This document shows positions 29,501-35,230 of a stretch of 64,000 bases of DNA, piece after piece (positions within the stretch are counted from its first letter, which is position 1; every line of letters begins with the position of its first letter). Location: positions 6,665,907 to 6,729,906 of the forward strand of contig NC_087068.1 of the NCBI RefSeq assembly GCF_963678635.1, read 5' to 3'. The position numbers and the translations under genes are program-made. Source of the DNA: Symsagittifera roscoffensis (Eukaryota; Xenacoelomorpha; Acoela; Convolutidae). The notes beneath the pieces are model-generated. The model ran no database searches. It was not told the origin of the DNA and saw only the letters and a list, made by a program, of their open reading frames with translations.

Positions 29501-30582
29501 GAAAAAAAAACAGTAGAATCCAAAACAAAAACAATTTTTTGCTGCAGTTAAATGTAAAAGTCACTTTAAAGAGTTTGAACGCTCTAGTTTTGAATATGTA
29601 TCGGATGTTTCGAAACATCTAGGCTCTTGCTTAAAAAGTTATAATCTGTTATATTCTTTTATAATCTAATGTAAATTATTGTAATCCATTATAATCGATT
29701 ACAAAGGATCAAAATGATTATACTTTTTTGCTGGATTTATAATTGATTATGAAACCATTATAATCAATTCAATCGATTTTAATGGATTTATAATCAATTA
29801 TAAATCCAGCAAAAAAGTTTATCGCCCAGCCATTTGATCAACCATTGGCGGTTATAAACCAAAACTTTGAAGTTAGGAATTAACTAGAAAACAAGCCCGC
29901 ATAAATGTTCGATGTAAAAAATCCATTACAAATAGATTTTTATGGTCTGTTTTCATGAAACTCGAAGCTAAGTTAGTTTCGAGTTTTATGAAAACATACC
30001 ATAAAAACCTATAGTAATGGGTTTTTACATGGAACATTTTTGCGGGCTTATTTTCTGTCTCAATTAATTCCTAACTTCAAAATTTTGGTTCATAACCTCC
30101 AATGGTTGATCAAATGGCTGGGCCATGATAAAACATCCAAATAATCGATGAAACTATATCTTCATTTTGAAGACTAAGAAGTTTCTATGGTGCTTTTAAA
30201 TGATTATTATTGTTGTTTTCTCTTTTTAGCTCGCCATATCGGAAAACAAATAATCAGCACAGACGTATGTGTGCTTTTGTATCAGCACGGCTGTTGTAGT
30301 TACCTTCCGAAATCGGAGAAAGAACATTTCAAAGCTCAATATTTTTTCGACTCCAAAAATAAACCAACGGATCTTCGAATTGCTAACAAAAACGGAGTTT
30401 ATCTGAATCATTACAGGACAGTAAATTGTGCAAAGGACAGACTTGAAACTTGTTGCCTGAAACGCGGGGATAAAATCCAGGAAAATTTTAATCCGAATAA
30501 CATTCGTCTTCTCGAAAAAAGGATCCGGAGTCTGGCAGCGGAATTGAATTTCACTACAACTTTGCGGTCGGACACACTATGA
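5319..30582 (+). CDS. Glycosyltransferase family 92 (DUF23) protein, six-exon gene
   Basis: This is a Golgi-type glycosyltransferase assembled from six exons: 5319-5544, 12640-13053, 15687-15939, 24047-24239, 27989-28135 and 30230-30582. They total about 528 codons, normal for GT92. Order: short basic cytosolic tail, signal anchor (residues about 17-35), stem, a GT92 N-terminal segment ending in KWKCQF, the core start VAICTHAPLS then FVEWMEYQIMIGID, the motif YILALDLDEV (Asp-Leu-Asp-Glu), and the C-terminal GVYLNHYR motif. Known family members transfer sugars, often galactose, to N-glycan cores in the secretory pathway; the exact acceptor cannot be read from sequence. Introns 1, 2, 4 and 5 have GT-AG ends and matching phase 1. 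Intron 3 does not match: exon 3 ends in phase 2, exon 4 opens in phase 0. An undetected mini-exon, an indel or gene decay could explain this. Confidence 0.75.
5731..6682. mobile_element. MITE-like element, perfect terminal inverted repeats, TA target
   Basis: Left end 5730-5746 reads TTACCCGCACTGACAAA and right end 6667-6683 is its exact reverse complement. Taking TA as the target duplication leaves 14-bp perfect inverted ends, CCCGCACTGACAAA, on a ~0.95 kb element. The inside has no transposase ORF. It is dominated by degenerate repeats of ATTTAAATCGATTT and relatives, in both orientations, near the two ends. TA duplication and short inverted ends fit a non-autonomous Tc1/mariner-type element. 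Confidence 0.7.
6683..7277. other. Intronic DNA, no gene seen
   Basis: This stretch of intron 1 includes some GC-richer DNA around 6960-7130 with GCCCGACT-like motifs, recalling the GCTCGGGCAA motif near 8470. No convincing coding signal. It ends in a short direct repeat that also flanks the following element. Confidence 0.3.
7278..7775 (+). repeat. Dispersed repeat family R1, copy 1
   Basis: About 0.5 kb repeat, of which four copies are seen in this window. It starts near ACTGCTCGTATCA, continues through GGAGCAGTAATAAC, a central CCAATTTGGAA block and AATTGTCCCAAATTGGC, and ends at GAGCACAAATATTCCG followed by a small palindrome, TTTCGTTACGAAA. No ORF is conserved among copies, so it is probably non-autonomous. 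A 28-bp direct repeat (7225-7252 and 7771-7798) brackets this copy and could be a long target duplication. Confidence 0.7.
7776..10272. other. Intron 1 DNA with hairpin and short tandem duplications
   Basis: No coding signal. A hairpin at 8250-8341 has arms of about 18 bp (AACCAATCAGAATCGAGA and its complement). A 22-bp unit is repeated at about 9066-9110 and a 22-24-bp unit at about 9360-9405. Part of dispersed repeat family R2 lies inverted at about 9590-9690. Confidence 0.5.
9590..9690 (-). repeat. Dispersed repeat family R2, partial copy
   Basis: Read on the minus strand it carries GGATCTAGGATTT near its start and GGGATCGAATCCCTGAG, the tRNA-like box also found in the copies near 16.4, 28.5 and 55.4 kb. 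Only the two end regions are present. Confidence 0.5.
10273..10708 (-). repeat. Dispersed repeat family R1, copy 2
   Basis: Reverse orientation relative to copy 1. It shares GGAATATTTGTGCTCGGGGT at the low end, the central CCAAATTGG block, and ATTACTGCTCCATAGAC then GATACGAGCAGT at the high end. Slightly shorter than copies 3 and 4. Confidence 0.65.
11604..11660 (+). repeat. tRNA-like segment (degenerate)
   Basis: The sequence has a good A-box-like D arm, TGGCCTAGTTGTTAGCAC, a possible anticodon arm, and a decayed B box (GGGGGTTAGAGT in place of GGTTCGAATCC). It is probably a tRNA pseudogene or the head of a tRNA-derived SINE, not a working tRNA. Confidence 0.4.
11990..12180. repeat. Dispersed repeat shared with the foldback near 54.9 kb
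   Basis: Shares CTCCGCAACAAGGACGCTC, a nearby CATTTTCTTTGATCGTT and a CCTCGTAACG motif with 54829-55070. Here only one arm of the foldback is present. Confidence 0.55.
12640..13053 (+). CDS. GT92 gene exon 2: stem and N-terminal domain
   Basis: The acceptor is CTGCTTCAG at 12631-12639. The exon needs the single base left by exon 1 and then stays open for 137 codons. It contains FVTIFDCLCDERS, RKWKCQF and HGTLICYLESKIRRCPE, which fit the order of GT92 N-terminal motifs. Potential N-glycosylation sites include Asn-Glu-Thr and Asn-Phe-Ser. The proposed donor, GTTTCA at 13054, is weak, but its phase fits exon 3; the frame meets a stop at 13071. Confidence 0.6.
13054..15686 (+). other. GT92 intron 2 with dispersed repeat R1 copy 3
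   Basis: AT-rich, no coding sequence seen apart from the R1 repeat at 13936-14455. The ends depend on the weak donor at 13054 and an acceptor ACAAG at 15682-15686. Confidence 0.45.
13936..14455 (-). repeat. Dispersed repeat family R1, copy 3
   Basis: Minus orientation. It begins with the palindrome TTTCGATACGAAA followed by GGAATATTTGTGCTCGGGG (with minor differences), contains ATTAACGCGCG and CGCGTAAGCGGAGAGTTAAT, and ends GGCCTGATACGAGCAGTCTTG. Collinear with copy 4 over its whole length. Confidence 0.75.
15687..15939 (+). CDS. GT92 gene exon 3: start of catalytic core
   Basis: Encodes VAICTHAPLS followed by FVEWMEYQIMIGID and ALNYYVNKGHLRLMDLPYY. These match the opening of the GT92 catalytic domain: a Cys-containing strand, a W-M-E-Y helix and an alternating strand. 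The acceptor is ACAAG at 15686 and the donor follows CTACAG at 15940 (GTCGAG). The frame stays open to 15988, so the donor choice is not forced. With this donor the exon ends in phase 2, which does not match exon 4. Confidence 0.65.
16070..16412 (+). repeat. Dispersed repeat family R2, copy
   Basis: Begins GGTGGATCTGGGTTTTCTCGAG, contains CAAATTGATTTTCCA and a CTCTCCCAAA block, then a tRNA-like tail, GGGGGACCCTTTCGG and GAGGTTCTAATCCCTGAG, and ends CTGAATCCGCC. The two ends are roughly inverted copies of each other. Aligns with copies at 28258 and 55143. Confidence 0.65.
17329..17529 (+). repeat. 5' LTR of the gypsy element
   Basis: 201 bp, TG...CA. A TATATAG motif lies at 17334-17340 and a poly(A) signal AATAAA at 17472-17477. 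The central GTTGGCGCCATTGG contains the palindrome TGGCGCCA, whose GCGCCA half could pair with the TGGCGC of the primer site. Confidence 0.93.
17529..18413 (+). CDS. gag: Gag of the gypsy element (294 codons, capsid plus RG-rich linker)
   Basis: Starts at the LTR/primer-site junction. Residues about 20-215 resemble a gypsy Gag capsid: a W-E-H-W-I-T-R-F helix, LCLGERGQDEL, then RKQRDGETLEEFHSVLSGLA and LRDVFIVNM, the region equivalent to the C-terminal capsid helices. Residues about 240-262 are an Arg/Gly-rich, RNA-binding-like linker. The last about 35 residues read through sequence that, in the pol frame, encodes two zinc knuckles, so the true Gag tail is probably in the other frame. The same domain is recognisable in the older element at 37.0-37.7 kb. 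Confidence 0.85.
   Translation: MAQQAGQSAGSGKNPLGITAFWPSKCTEAPMLWEHWITRFTWGVIAKHSFNPTAFYFADTLTEAQITGLPEEVNGKNRVEAEQTLISNLYLCLGERGQDELHNRNPHLDLATTRYPRVLDEFESVFRKERNETFETYQLLSRKQRDGETLEEFHSVLSGLAARCSLGTLERRVLRDVFIVNMSNKEAQTELCRSTKTPDEVYRIALSYERGDKYAKSYKVSGGGLTAAPAGSLQIKAEPISAIRGGYRRPFQRGGRGFGRAAQGAAEEQQIASATIATRVVLPRTTFQSAQQER
17530..17547 (+). promoter_or_regulatory. Probable primer binding site
   Basis: TGGCGCAGCAAGCAGGAC follows the LTR without a spacer. TGG complements the universal CCA tRNA end. TGGCGC matches the first six bases of a lysine-tRNA-type site, but the rest does not match well, so the primer tRNA is not assigned. The site is also coding: the gag ATG is formed by the last LTR base plus the first two bases of this site. 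Confidence 0.6.
18260..23032 (+). CDS. pol: Pol of the gypsy element: zinc knuckles, PR, RT, RNase H, IN
   Basis: The frame is open from 18260 and its first ATG is at 18434; residue numbers count from that ATG. Before it lie two Cys knuckles: C-x2-C-x8-H-x3-C, and C-x2-C-x4-H-x4-C spanning the ATG. Protease has the active-site motif IDSGS (Asp102). RT has Asp351 in MDLTYAYG and the FIDD catalytic motif (Asp417, Asp418). RNase H carries CDASHNG (Asp555), ELEML, TDHKAL and LADYLSR. Integrase has an HHCC finger (His981, His985, Cys1013, Cys1016) and Asp1048, Asp1107 and Glu1143 with exactly 35 residues between the last two. A tail of about 350 residues is charged, Ser/Lys-rich and lacks a chromodomain. 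The frame is -1 relative to gag, with a 154-nt overlap. All catalytic residues are present. Confidence 0.93.
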   Translation, partial: RRVPSSIPKRRTWIWQGGTRGRGGAADRKCYNCDQSGFTPDHIPKCPARKVTCNFCKKMGHYERTCRGRRSANRGRVGMINEDDTNGGTTQDYPEESASNYGSSVGWVTDSKTPAHGWDSDSSTEYVVMSIRRKEETELKVAGAKLALRINGKATQAWIDSGSPISIFTIGELKRTLGTANVQLKPLNPQDDQFRDYGNNPLKFLGKMQVTLHSNGWTCSSDINVIGGCRPSIIGRDLMPSLGLMLVQAPPTEGVKSIHTTEGTVAMDNDLDEWQTHFCKQFQHLFHRVGRIRNYRVQADFFKNLTPIQQKGRRVPITLQEKVDKEIEKLLGQGHIQKLEECSDKYFVSPIVITVKKDGSVKLALESRELNKQVHKNKYQMPNIEELMDIVGQTISERKQGDVFFTTMDLTYAYGQLPLNENTSKHCNFSLVGGRSTGTYRFKTGFYGLTTMPAEFQRVMDAILAEFPCAHAFIDDILVISKGTKIEHIALVEKILTKLDKENMALKLEKCQFAKNTCEWLGHRITKSGITPMVRKTDPIDKLTAPKTLSQLKSFMGSIHSLHKYLPALAETSAPLRPLLNKKNEFLWTTDCQTAFESIKKQVANIVELKHFDVHKDIRIVCDASHNGLGAVLEQLGAEGWRPISFASRFLNAAEKKYSTNELEMLAVVWGSEYFRNYIFGRKFTVVTDHKALLSLLNGNNKKNKTMFSRLTRWIDRIIPFDFVIEHMPGAKIGLADYLSRHPVGEATKVSLYDNTFTVAKLKSITNSLGYIDTNKGIIKASKESIVSAKDIQVGNDKVNIPPEEGVKTRDRRLTNQKPLKRIAECNDRESAKVVKSITECKLRESDINSTVNSSPPFNKTSYRSNKNISTMTSLNLKKLNKLLLKHPEITSGSSSEVEIVDARLQAETHHTRDIRCNTVISIPSAFGGELFPAAYPAGGNVIMSVIPRDCKIVRKSSALPELFNLKLVEANYKGDPQMRAIKELVESKDPDLEKKVRAMGAYLGQHTHDFHVRENCLWMDERLVIPIPLRKAVVNRIHAFHHGRSSMFDAARDVWFPYLHRSLVAAADGCKECTDAGKSLKPLCAKGDVGKIYEPREPNECLQLDFWGPIRYLNESSKYVLVAVDRFSRWPSAMICGNNKSDKVLKFIKQYISQHGVPRKIFMDQGTSFTSNAVKSFCNSEGIEIIYSPVNDHRATGCVERTIGSLKNFVLTYAKEKDNGNLESMIERALSALRFAPNATLKISPFEAHHGREANTVLRNLTKKPTLQNLNWARVLKQKSAYLDSTDPRAPRNIQPMATDWEERSDVEFDVDHMNHPRRLTQNQLVSAADGTPMADGDRKQACGGKSKQPSKRTELLFQRLKDSNKRKSGVAEKVIKSNAPTTASKLTLPLPAMSALQRRAELKRAANEQAAGTSTQSKASAQSKADNRMRELSPAEEDDSDSEYEPITISKHAGNSTIAPGRDVEGNEPKVNNDVEDGIGRPNLSEGSGAGKSQGVDTEVQTMSNEQGGSAPNLSNEGRGGKHSKKKGERVRRLRLVSYSSQESEDGTGSRKSTRKRTAVSKFGGVMIDSILKARTSKGEEDRERDTN
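23033..23195 (+). promoter_or_regulatory. 3' untranslated part and polypurine tract of the gypsy element
   Basis: Purine runs occur at about 23103-23112 (AGGGAGAGGG) and directly before the 3' LTR (GAGGGAA, 23189-23195). The latter is in the right position to prime plus-strand synthesis. Confidence 0.65.
23196..23396 (+). repeat. 3' LTR of the gypsy element
   Basis: 201 bp, one base different from the 5' LTR. AATAAA at 23339-23344. Followed by the target duplication ATAC. Confidence 0.93.
24047..24239 (+). CDS. GT92 gene exon 4: DxD motif
   Basis: The acceptor is TTTTTTTAAG. Encodes a segment with HITHCYLKHALEFEYILALD followed by LDEVPGF. The Asp-Leu-Asp-Glu motif at the end of a hydrophobic strand is the nucleotide-sugar and metal binding site expected in this GT-A-like family. 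The preceding Cys-Tyr-Leu matches the family's conserved Cys-Leu-Tyr-type helix. The donor is CAG/GTTATT at 24240, ending in phase 1, which agrees with exon 5. Its start phase conflicts with exon 3. Confidence 0.7.
25709..25819. repeat. 56-bp perfect tandem duplication
   Basis: The unit starting ATTCGATCTTTCGGAAGTTT occurs twice head to tail (25709-25764 and 25765-25819) with no visible change. A recent slippage or repair event. Confidence 0.85.
27137..27194 (+). repeat. tRNA-Ser-like segment, possible SINE head
   Basis: TAGTGGTAAGGCG (A-box-like), an anticodon-arm-like TTCACTTTGAAATCG and a B-box-like TTTTCGATCCCA occur in the order and spacing of a serine-type tRNA, but the acceptor stem and part of the D arm are missing. 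The following ~170 bp ending near AACAGTTAAGGCC may be the body of a tRNA-derived SINE. Confidence 0.45.
27650..27915. other. Unassigned GC-richer patch within intron 4
   Basis: An 86-codon plus frame and an overlapping 82-codon minus frame are both open. Neither is recognised. It is preceded by TTTTTTAG, so an alternative exon of the GT92 gene is possible, but no matching donor and frame were found. Confidence 0.2.
27989..28135 (+). CDS. GT92 gene exon 5
   Basis: The acceptor is TTATGTGCAG and the strong donor is GTAAGT at 28136. Two starting bases complete the codon left by exon 4, and one final base is completed by exon 6. Encodes KSFQLRDRRMIVSS and DEHFAILNSRYTYAK, placed where GT92 proteins have the aromatic/basic strand after the DxD region. 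Contains a potential Asn-Gly-Thr glycosylation site. Confidence 0.65.
28258..28587 (+). repeat. Dispersed repeat family R2, copy with intact B box
   Basis: Starts GGGGCGGGATCTAGGATTTTC, has a GATTTTCCGAGGTCTCCCAAA block, then GATAGCTCAAAGTAGTTCAA (D-arm-like) and GAGGTTCGAATCC, a perfect RNA polymerase III B box. A G-run of about 14 follows, then CTAAATCGGCC. Confidence 0.65.
28588..28772. repeat. 185-bp palindromic foldback
   Basis: Arms of about 90 bp, from CTTACGGATTTTAG to its complement CTAAAATCCGTAAG (approximate at A/T runs), meeting at an ACGTTTATAT/GATATAAACGT centre. Arm pairs include GTAAATGGCAGCAAAA with TTTTGCTGCCATTTAC. Foldback or MITE, or an assembly or replication palindrome. 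Confidence 0.8.
29030..29300. other. C-rich block switching to G-rich block
   Basis: The plus strand is C-rich up to about 29160 (CCCCCCTCCCCCCCCCACAC) and G-rich after about 29190 (GGGGGGAGGGGGTGG). The two halves are roughly complementary, as in an old inverted repeat, and the G-rich half could form G-quadruplexes. Confidence 0.5.
29722..29818. repeat. Inverted repeat with perfect 29-bp arms
   Basis: Left arm 29722-29750 and right arm 29790-29818 are exact reverse complements (for example GCTGGATTTATAATTGATTAT) around a 39-bp AT-rich spacer. It directly abuts the larger foldback. Confidence 0.8.
29824..30123. repeat. 300-bp foldback element
   Basis: Arms of about 145 bp, starting GCCCAGCCATTTGATCAACC and ending with its near complement. 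Arm divergence is modest (a few percent plus small indels). The centre is near 29972 around GAAACTCGAAGCTAAG/TTAGTTTCGAG. It lies about 100 bp before exon 6, so the transcript could fold here. Confidence 0.8.
30230..30582 (+). CDS. GT92 gene exon 6: C-terminus
   Basis: The acceptor CTCTTTTTAG is strong, and the phase matches exon 5. It encodes RHIGKQIISTDVCVLLYQHG and then NKNGVYLNHYRTV, the conserved C-terminal Asn-His-Tyr-Arg motif of GT92, followed by a basic tail of about 45 residues ending at TGA (30580-30582). Several Cys residues suggest disulfides in a lumenal domain. A possible ATTAAA poly(A) signal lies about 40 bp downstream. Confidence 0.75.
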
Positions 30583-31541
30583 ACTTTAGAAAGCAAACGA
30601 ATCAATCGTTAAATTCAAATTAAATTTTCGTACACCCAACATAGTAATATATTTCTGAAACTTCTTGAAACGTTATTTTGATAGTTATTACAAAAATCTA
30701 ACCGATTTGAACTTCGTTAAAAGCTCTTGGTTTTGTCAATTTGTTTCATAAACACACTCATAGTCATTTAAGTCAATAGAATATATTCATTTGTGCCTGC
30801 TTGTTGGCCTGCCTTTATTGCTACAGCTTTCGAAATATCTCAATTTATTTTTTGATGTTGGTCATGGGAATTGAGTAGTTATCGAAGGCGAACAGTTGCT
30901 GAAAATTTGGAAGAAGGGTCTGATTAAAGCATTCAAAATAGGGCGCTCGAAATCTCGGTAAGACCTTGAGGATCGTCGAAGACTTCTTACGATACTAAGA
31001 CTGTACAAGATAGGCTCTAAGACTGTTACAAGATATCGGCTTTTTCTGATAAGAACTTGTAAGATACAGAATTTTCTTACAAGAAACTAAAGAAAGAAAA
31101 TGTTTATTTAGGATACTTATTGAAAATTAAGTTCAAATTTTTTCTTTCGGATTTTTTTTTGTACAAAATTCGTACATTATAATCACTTAAAATTTTTTGA
31201 GGAGTAAAATTTAAAAAGAATATATTCCAAAATTGATTTTTATCTGTTTTTACAGTATAAAATAACACATTCAAAAAATTTTTAGCGTTTTTTTAATGGT
31301 GAAAAAGTTGCTATCTCAAGAACTTTTCAGATAAAAAAAGTAGAAAGATAGCGGAAATTTCCTACAAATTTTATTAGAAGTTCTTGAATATGGAATTGTT
31401 TGTAGGATGGTCATTCAGGGAGAGAGCATCCTGATTGAGGGTTCTGCTCACCATTCAAAAAACATAAAGTTTGGCCTCATAAAGTTTGACGGAAATATCG
31501 AAAACGTTCTTATGAGAAAAATGAGTGAACATTAATAAAAT
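30583..31541. other. Intergenic DNA downstream of the GT92 gene
   Basis: AT-rich; nothing coding. CTAAGACTGTACAAGATAGG and CTAAGACTGTTACAAGATAT form an imperfect tandem near 31000-31040. Confidence 0.4.
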
Positions 31542-31739
31542 TGTGCAAATACCACTGGTAACTATTCTAACTATCTAAGTTAAAATAGAATAAAACAAAG
31601 TGTTAAATTAAAACTGACCGATGTCCTAAAAGGGCAACTAGTGACGCGAAGTCCACTGGACTTCGTAGAGTAGACAATAACTGGTACTTGATTAACACAT
31701 GGAGGTCAAGGTTAAAACATACTAAAATTATAAATCACA
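31542..31739 (-). repeat. 3' LTR of the degenerate gypsy element
   Basis: On the minus strand it runs TGTGATTT...TTTGCACA. It contains the hairpin CGAAGTCCACTGGACTTCG (31647-31665). A purine tract, GGAGAAAG on the minus strand, precedes it internally. Confidence 0.85.
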
Positions 31740-32097
31740 ACTTTCTCCACTGCACAAAAATTTTCTATCGGCCCACTTCCTTATGTAGCCAAATCACACA
31801 TATAATCCATTCTCCCCTCACTCCACCAGGGCCAAAAATGAAAACAAAAAGTATCAGCGTTTAGCACCAATAGAATTTACAGAGTTAATACAATTTACAA
31901 TGATGAAACGAAATGTTATGTACAATTGGGGTTATGTGACATATAAACAAGTTGAACAGACTAAACTACATAACTAACTAACTAAAATGTACAAAATCGT
32001 TTAAAATGAGAATTGGTAAAATTACGTAAAATGGGTAACCAATGGAAAAATAAGCTCTATAGAGTTACGCTAAAAGAGTTTTAGAGTTTTCAGAGTT

Positions 32098-33299
32098 TTA
32101 AGACGTGGCGTTAAATGTATCATGGAAACTGTCCGCCTCCTTTCTTACTTCTGTATCTATGACTGAAGATATATCACTCCCGTCATCGTCCTGAATGTCG
32201 GGTCTGACTTCTTCCAATGGAGAGGATAGCCCCGCGATCTTTGGTGTCATGGATGAAGGAGTTGGCGAGGAACCTTGCGTAGTTTCCGCCACCAGTGTTG
32301 CATTTAGAAGAATGTCCTCGATTGGCGTCAAGTAATCCGATGGGGAGTCTGAGGAAAAGGTCGTCTGTAAATTTTTCGAGCCAGAAAAAGTTATCAGAGG
32401 TTCGTTGTCGGAATCCGCGATTTCGGTGGTCTCTGCTCCTAGGGTCACTTGGCCTATGAAGCGCCTGTCTCCATAAAAGTTTTGTGGGCCTGGATTCCTT
32501 CTGGGTCGTGGTTCGTTGCTTTTCGGGGTTTCTGTTGTGGGAGTCTCTATGATATTTTCCCGAGAGCTTTCTATCGTAATTGGGTTGTCGCATGTGCCCG
32601 ATGGAGATGTAGTAATCTTCTGAGTGTTAAGTTCACTCGCTAAGGTACGTCCTGGCTGATCTAAATCACTATCAAAATTATAAGTCGGAGTATTATATAC
32701 AATTTTTGAGTCCGTACCCAAATAGTCATCGATAACTTTGTCCCAATGGTCTAAATCTAGCGAAGAATCTAATTCAGAATACGCAAATTTTGAACCTTTG
32801 AAACTCGGGGTTTTCATTCTCCCCCTTCTCATCGCCTTTTCTCCCGTTGGCTCGAAGCTCGTCGATGGGCCTGCTTCGTTCGAGTCTGGTCTCTTCAATG
32901 GTGAATTTCTCTTCCGCTTCCCTGCTAAATTATAACTATTTTTTATCGAGTTCCGAACTGCTGAAAATTTACTGTGAGCCGACGGTTAATTTTTTTAAAA
33001 AGCTAAATCGGATTTTCTGAGCACATGTCTTTTGTCTAGTGTAACCGTATGTGTTGTATCCGACAGTGGTTTCCACCAAGGGGTTTAAAATAAGGTTTGC
33101 CTTCCCTTCGGTTAACTCTCTTCCTAACCCAGTTACCTCCTTGGCTAAATGGGTTGGATAGTGGGGCTCGTTGAAGGTTTCTGTCAAGTTTGTCAGATGG
33201 GTCGCTCTCGTACCCCCTTTTGTCTGCCGCTGTGTTCTCCCGATAGCCGTCTTTAAACGTGTCATTTGCTCCCCAGTCTTGAGCTCTATCCCTTGCCAT
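32098..33299 (-). pseudogene. Pol C-terminal tail remnants of the degenerate gypsy element
   Basis: A 266-codon frame (32898-32098) and shorter overlapping frames (33299-32969). The content is Ser/Thr/Pro/Glu/Asp-rich with basic patches and no known domain. It corresponds in position and composition to the charged tail after integrase in the younger element, so it is likely part of Pol and not a separate gene. Confidence 0.55.
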
Positions 33300-33454
33300 T
33301 ATTGACCTCCCTTTATCTAAATTAATCGCGTGTGAGACCAGAGATTTCCAAAAAGTTTTGGGCGATCTATTTAGGTGTTTTGAAAAGGGGGAGCATCCAA
33401 TGGATGATTTTTTCGTTGAGCGAACATTCCAAATGATTTAATCAATTGCCATGT

Positions 33455-34266
33455 TTAAAGATGGCTTTGGTTCGTTAAACGACCTTGCCAAGAGTTTTGC
33501 TTTAACCGTGTAGATGAGTCCCCGACCGTACATAATTTTAAGTTAATGTTGTTCTTCTCACAGAAGTTTCTAAAATTGTTCGAAATAAAACATGACCCAT
33601 GGTCGACTCTGATAGACTTCGGAAATCCATGAAAGTGACAGTAATCTGACATAAATGATAAAATCGAAGAAGCTGAAGCGTTGTTCACCACCTTTGCTGA
33701 CGAAAACTTTGAGAAGTGGTCGATGGATATTTTGAGTTGCCCCAATTTTTTTTCAAAGGACCCGCAAAGTCTAAGTATACTTCTTCCTTTGGTTCAGATA
33801 GGATCGGTAAATTCTTCGTATTGCTCGTACCCAAAGTCACTTTTAAATTCTCAACCGCCTTGATACACTGGATACAGTTTTTCCCATGGTAGTAAATCTC
33901 TGTGTATAAATGTGGCCACCAGATGTTTCTGCCAGAGATTTCATTCCGAACTGTCCTGTGAGTTTCATGGAGTAGCGAAAAGAATGTCGACCTCAGAGCT
34001 GCTGGCACTATCAGTTTGTTGTCGTTGAATAACAATCCTTCTTTCACGTGGATATCTCTTTGAAAGTTTTTAAGGTAAGCTCCAAATCTGTCCAATGGTC
34101 TGCCTTCTTCTGCTGCCTTCTTCACATCCTTGAGAATTTTGTCCTCGTCTGTCATGAGTCTAATTGATTTGTTCGAGCAATGTTCGGTGAAGGATAATGG
34201 AGACACTGGTAACTTCAGATCTCCCTTGTATTTAGCGAGAAGTTTTTTTTTATGGATATCTGACAT
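33455..34266 (-). pseudogene. Integrase remnant of the degenerate gypsy element
   Basis: Two overlapping frames. The first carries the zinc-binding region (HETHRTVRNEISGRNIWWPH, then CIQC) and the first catalytic Asp in VYLDFAGPL. The second carries RVDHGSCFIS with the second Asp. A frameshift falls just before the place of the catalytic Glu, so the triad cannot be completed. Inactive. Confidence 0.85.
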
Positions 34267-34283
34267 TATGTCGCTGTTGAAGT

Positions 34284-34805
34284 TTAAAGTGATTCCTTTA
34301 TTTTCCGCCCTAAGGGAAATTTTAACGAATTCACAGACATTAGAAAATCTACAAACAGCTTTTTGTTTTCGGAGTATAGAGACTGGTTAACTGATAAAAG
34401 TGACTGCGAAAGAAAAAATAAGTAACTTTTGTCTGAAAAGTGGAAGTAATTAAAATCGAATTTTGAAAGGTTTAATGGGATGCAACCGCTTGTACAGGAC
34501 TCTGAACGCGAGTGATTGGAATTACAAATTCTAATTGTGTCGTTGACGTAATTAAGATTATTCGAGAAGAACGACCGTTGGATGTATACCGTTAATTCTT
34601 TCTTGCCGCCCATTGGATTATTGCAATCAAAGTTACTAATAGTATTTACATCCACTGGATTGTACAATTCGTTCTTTGTACAATTATTCTTTTTACAATA
34701 AATATTTACAGAAAGGTTATCTACAATGTTTTCAACTACTGCCACTACAAATTCGTTATAGTATAGTGAGGTTGGGAGGGTTTTTCCTGAAGGTAATCTC
34801 GACAA
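34284..34805 (-). pseudogene. Spacer between RNase H and integrase, degenerate gypsy element
   Basis: A 173-codon frame without a recognised domain, rich in Asn and Ser. It lies where the younger element has its RNase H to integrase spacer (residues about 690-900). Confidence 0.5.
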
Positions 34806-34817
34806 TAAATCTGTAAA

Positions 34818-35230
34818 TCATATGTCTTTTCCTGGTATGTGTTTAATCTTGAAGTTAAATGGTAAAAGTCGATTTACCCAACGGGTCTGTCTGCTGTGCA
34901 TTGTTTTGTTACTTTGATTGGCGTTTAAGGCTGATAACAATGCCTTGTGGTCCGTTACAATTTCAAACTCGGCGCCATACAAGTATTTTTTAAAATGTTC
35001 TGTAGCCCAGAGCACTCCCAACAATTCTAATTCGTTTGTAGATTATTTCATTTCATGACTGTTTAAAAAGCGGGAAGCGAATGCTATTGTTAATCAATTT
35101 TTCACATCCCATTGTTCTAAAGTGGCTCCCAGGCCGCTGTGTGAAGCGTCTGTTTTTAATCTTGACATCATTTTTATGTCGAAATGATTGTTCTTTGTAA
35201 TTTTGACGAACTGTTTCTTTAATTCTTTGA
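34818..35230 (-). pseudogene. RNase H remnant of the degenerate gypsy element
   Basis: Contains LGVLWATEHFKKYLYG, IVTDHKALLSALN, MHSRQTRWVNRLLPF and KIKHIPGKDI, all standard gypsy RNase H motifs. The preceding Asp-containing strand lies in another frame near 35.1-35.2 kb. Confidence 0.85.

Larger units (their letters stand above)
28136..30229 (+). other. GT92 intron 5 with palindromes and an R2 repeat
   Basis: GT-AG ends (GTAAGT...CTTTTTAG). Contains R2 (28258-28587), a hairpin palindrome (28588-28772), a C-rich to G-rich strand switch (about 29030-29300) and two further inverted repeats (29722-29818 and 29824-30123). Confidence 0.7.

Noticed and set aside
30940-31060. Possible short tandem gene or ncRNA (CTAAGACTGT repeats)
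   Set aside because: Only a small imperfect duplication in AT-rich DNA, without conserved structure.
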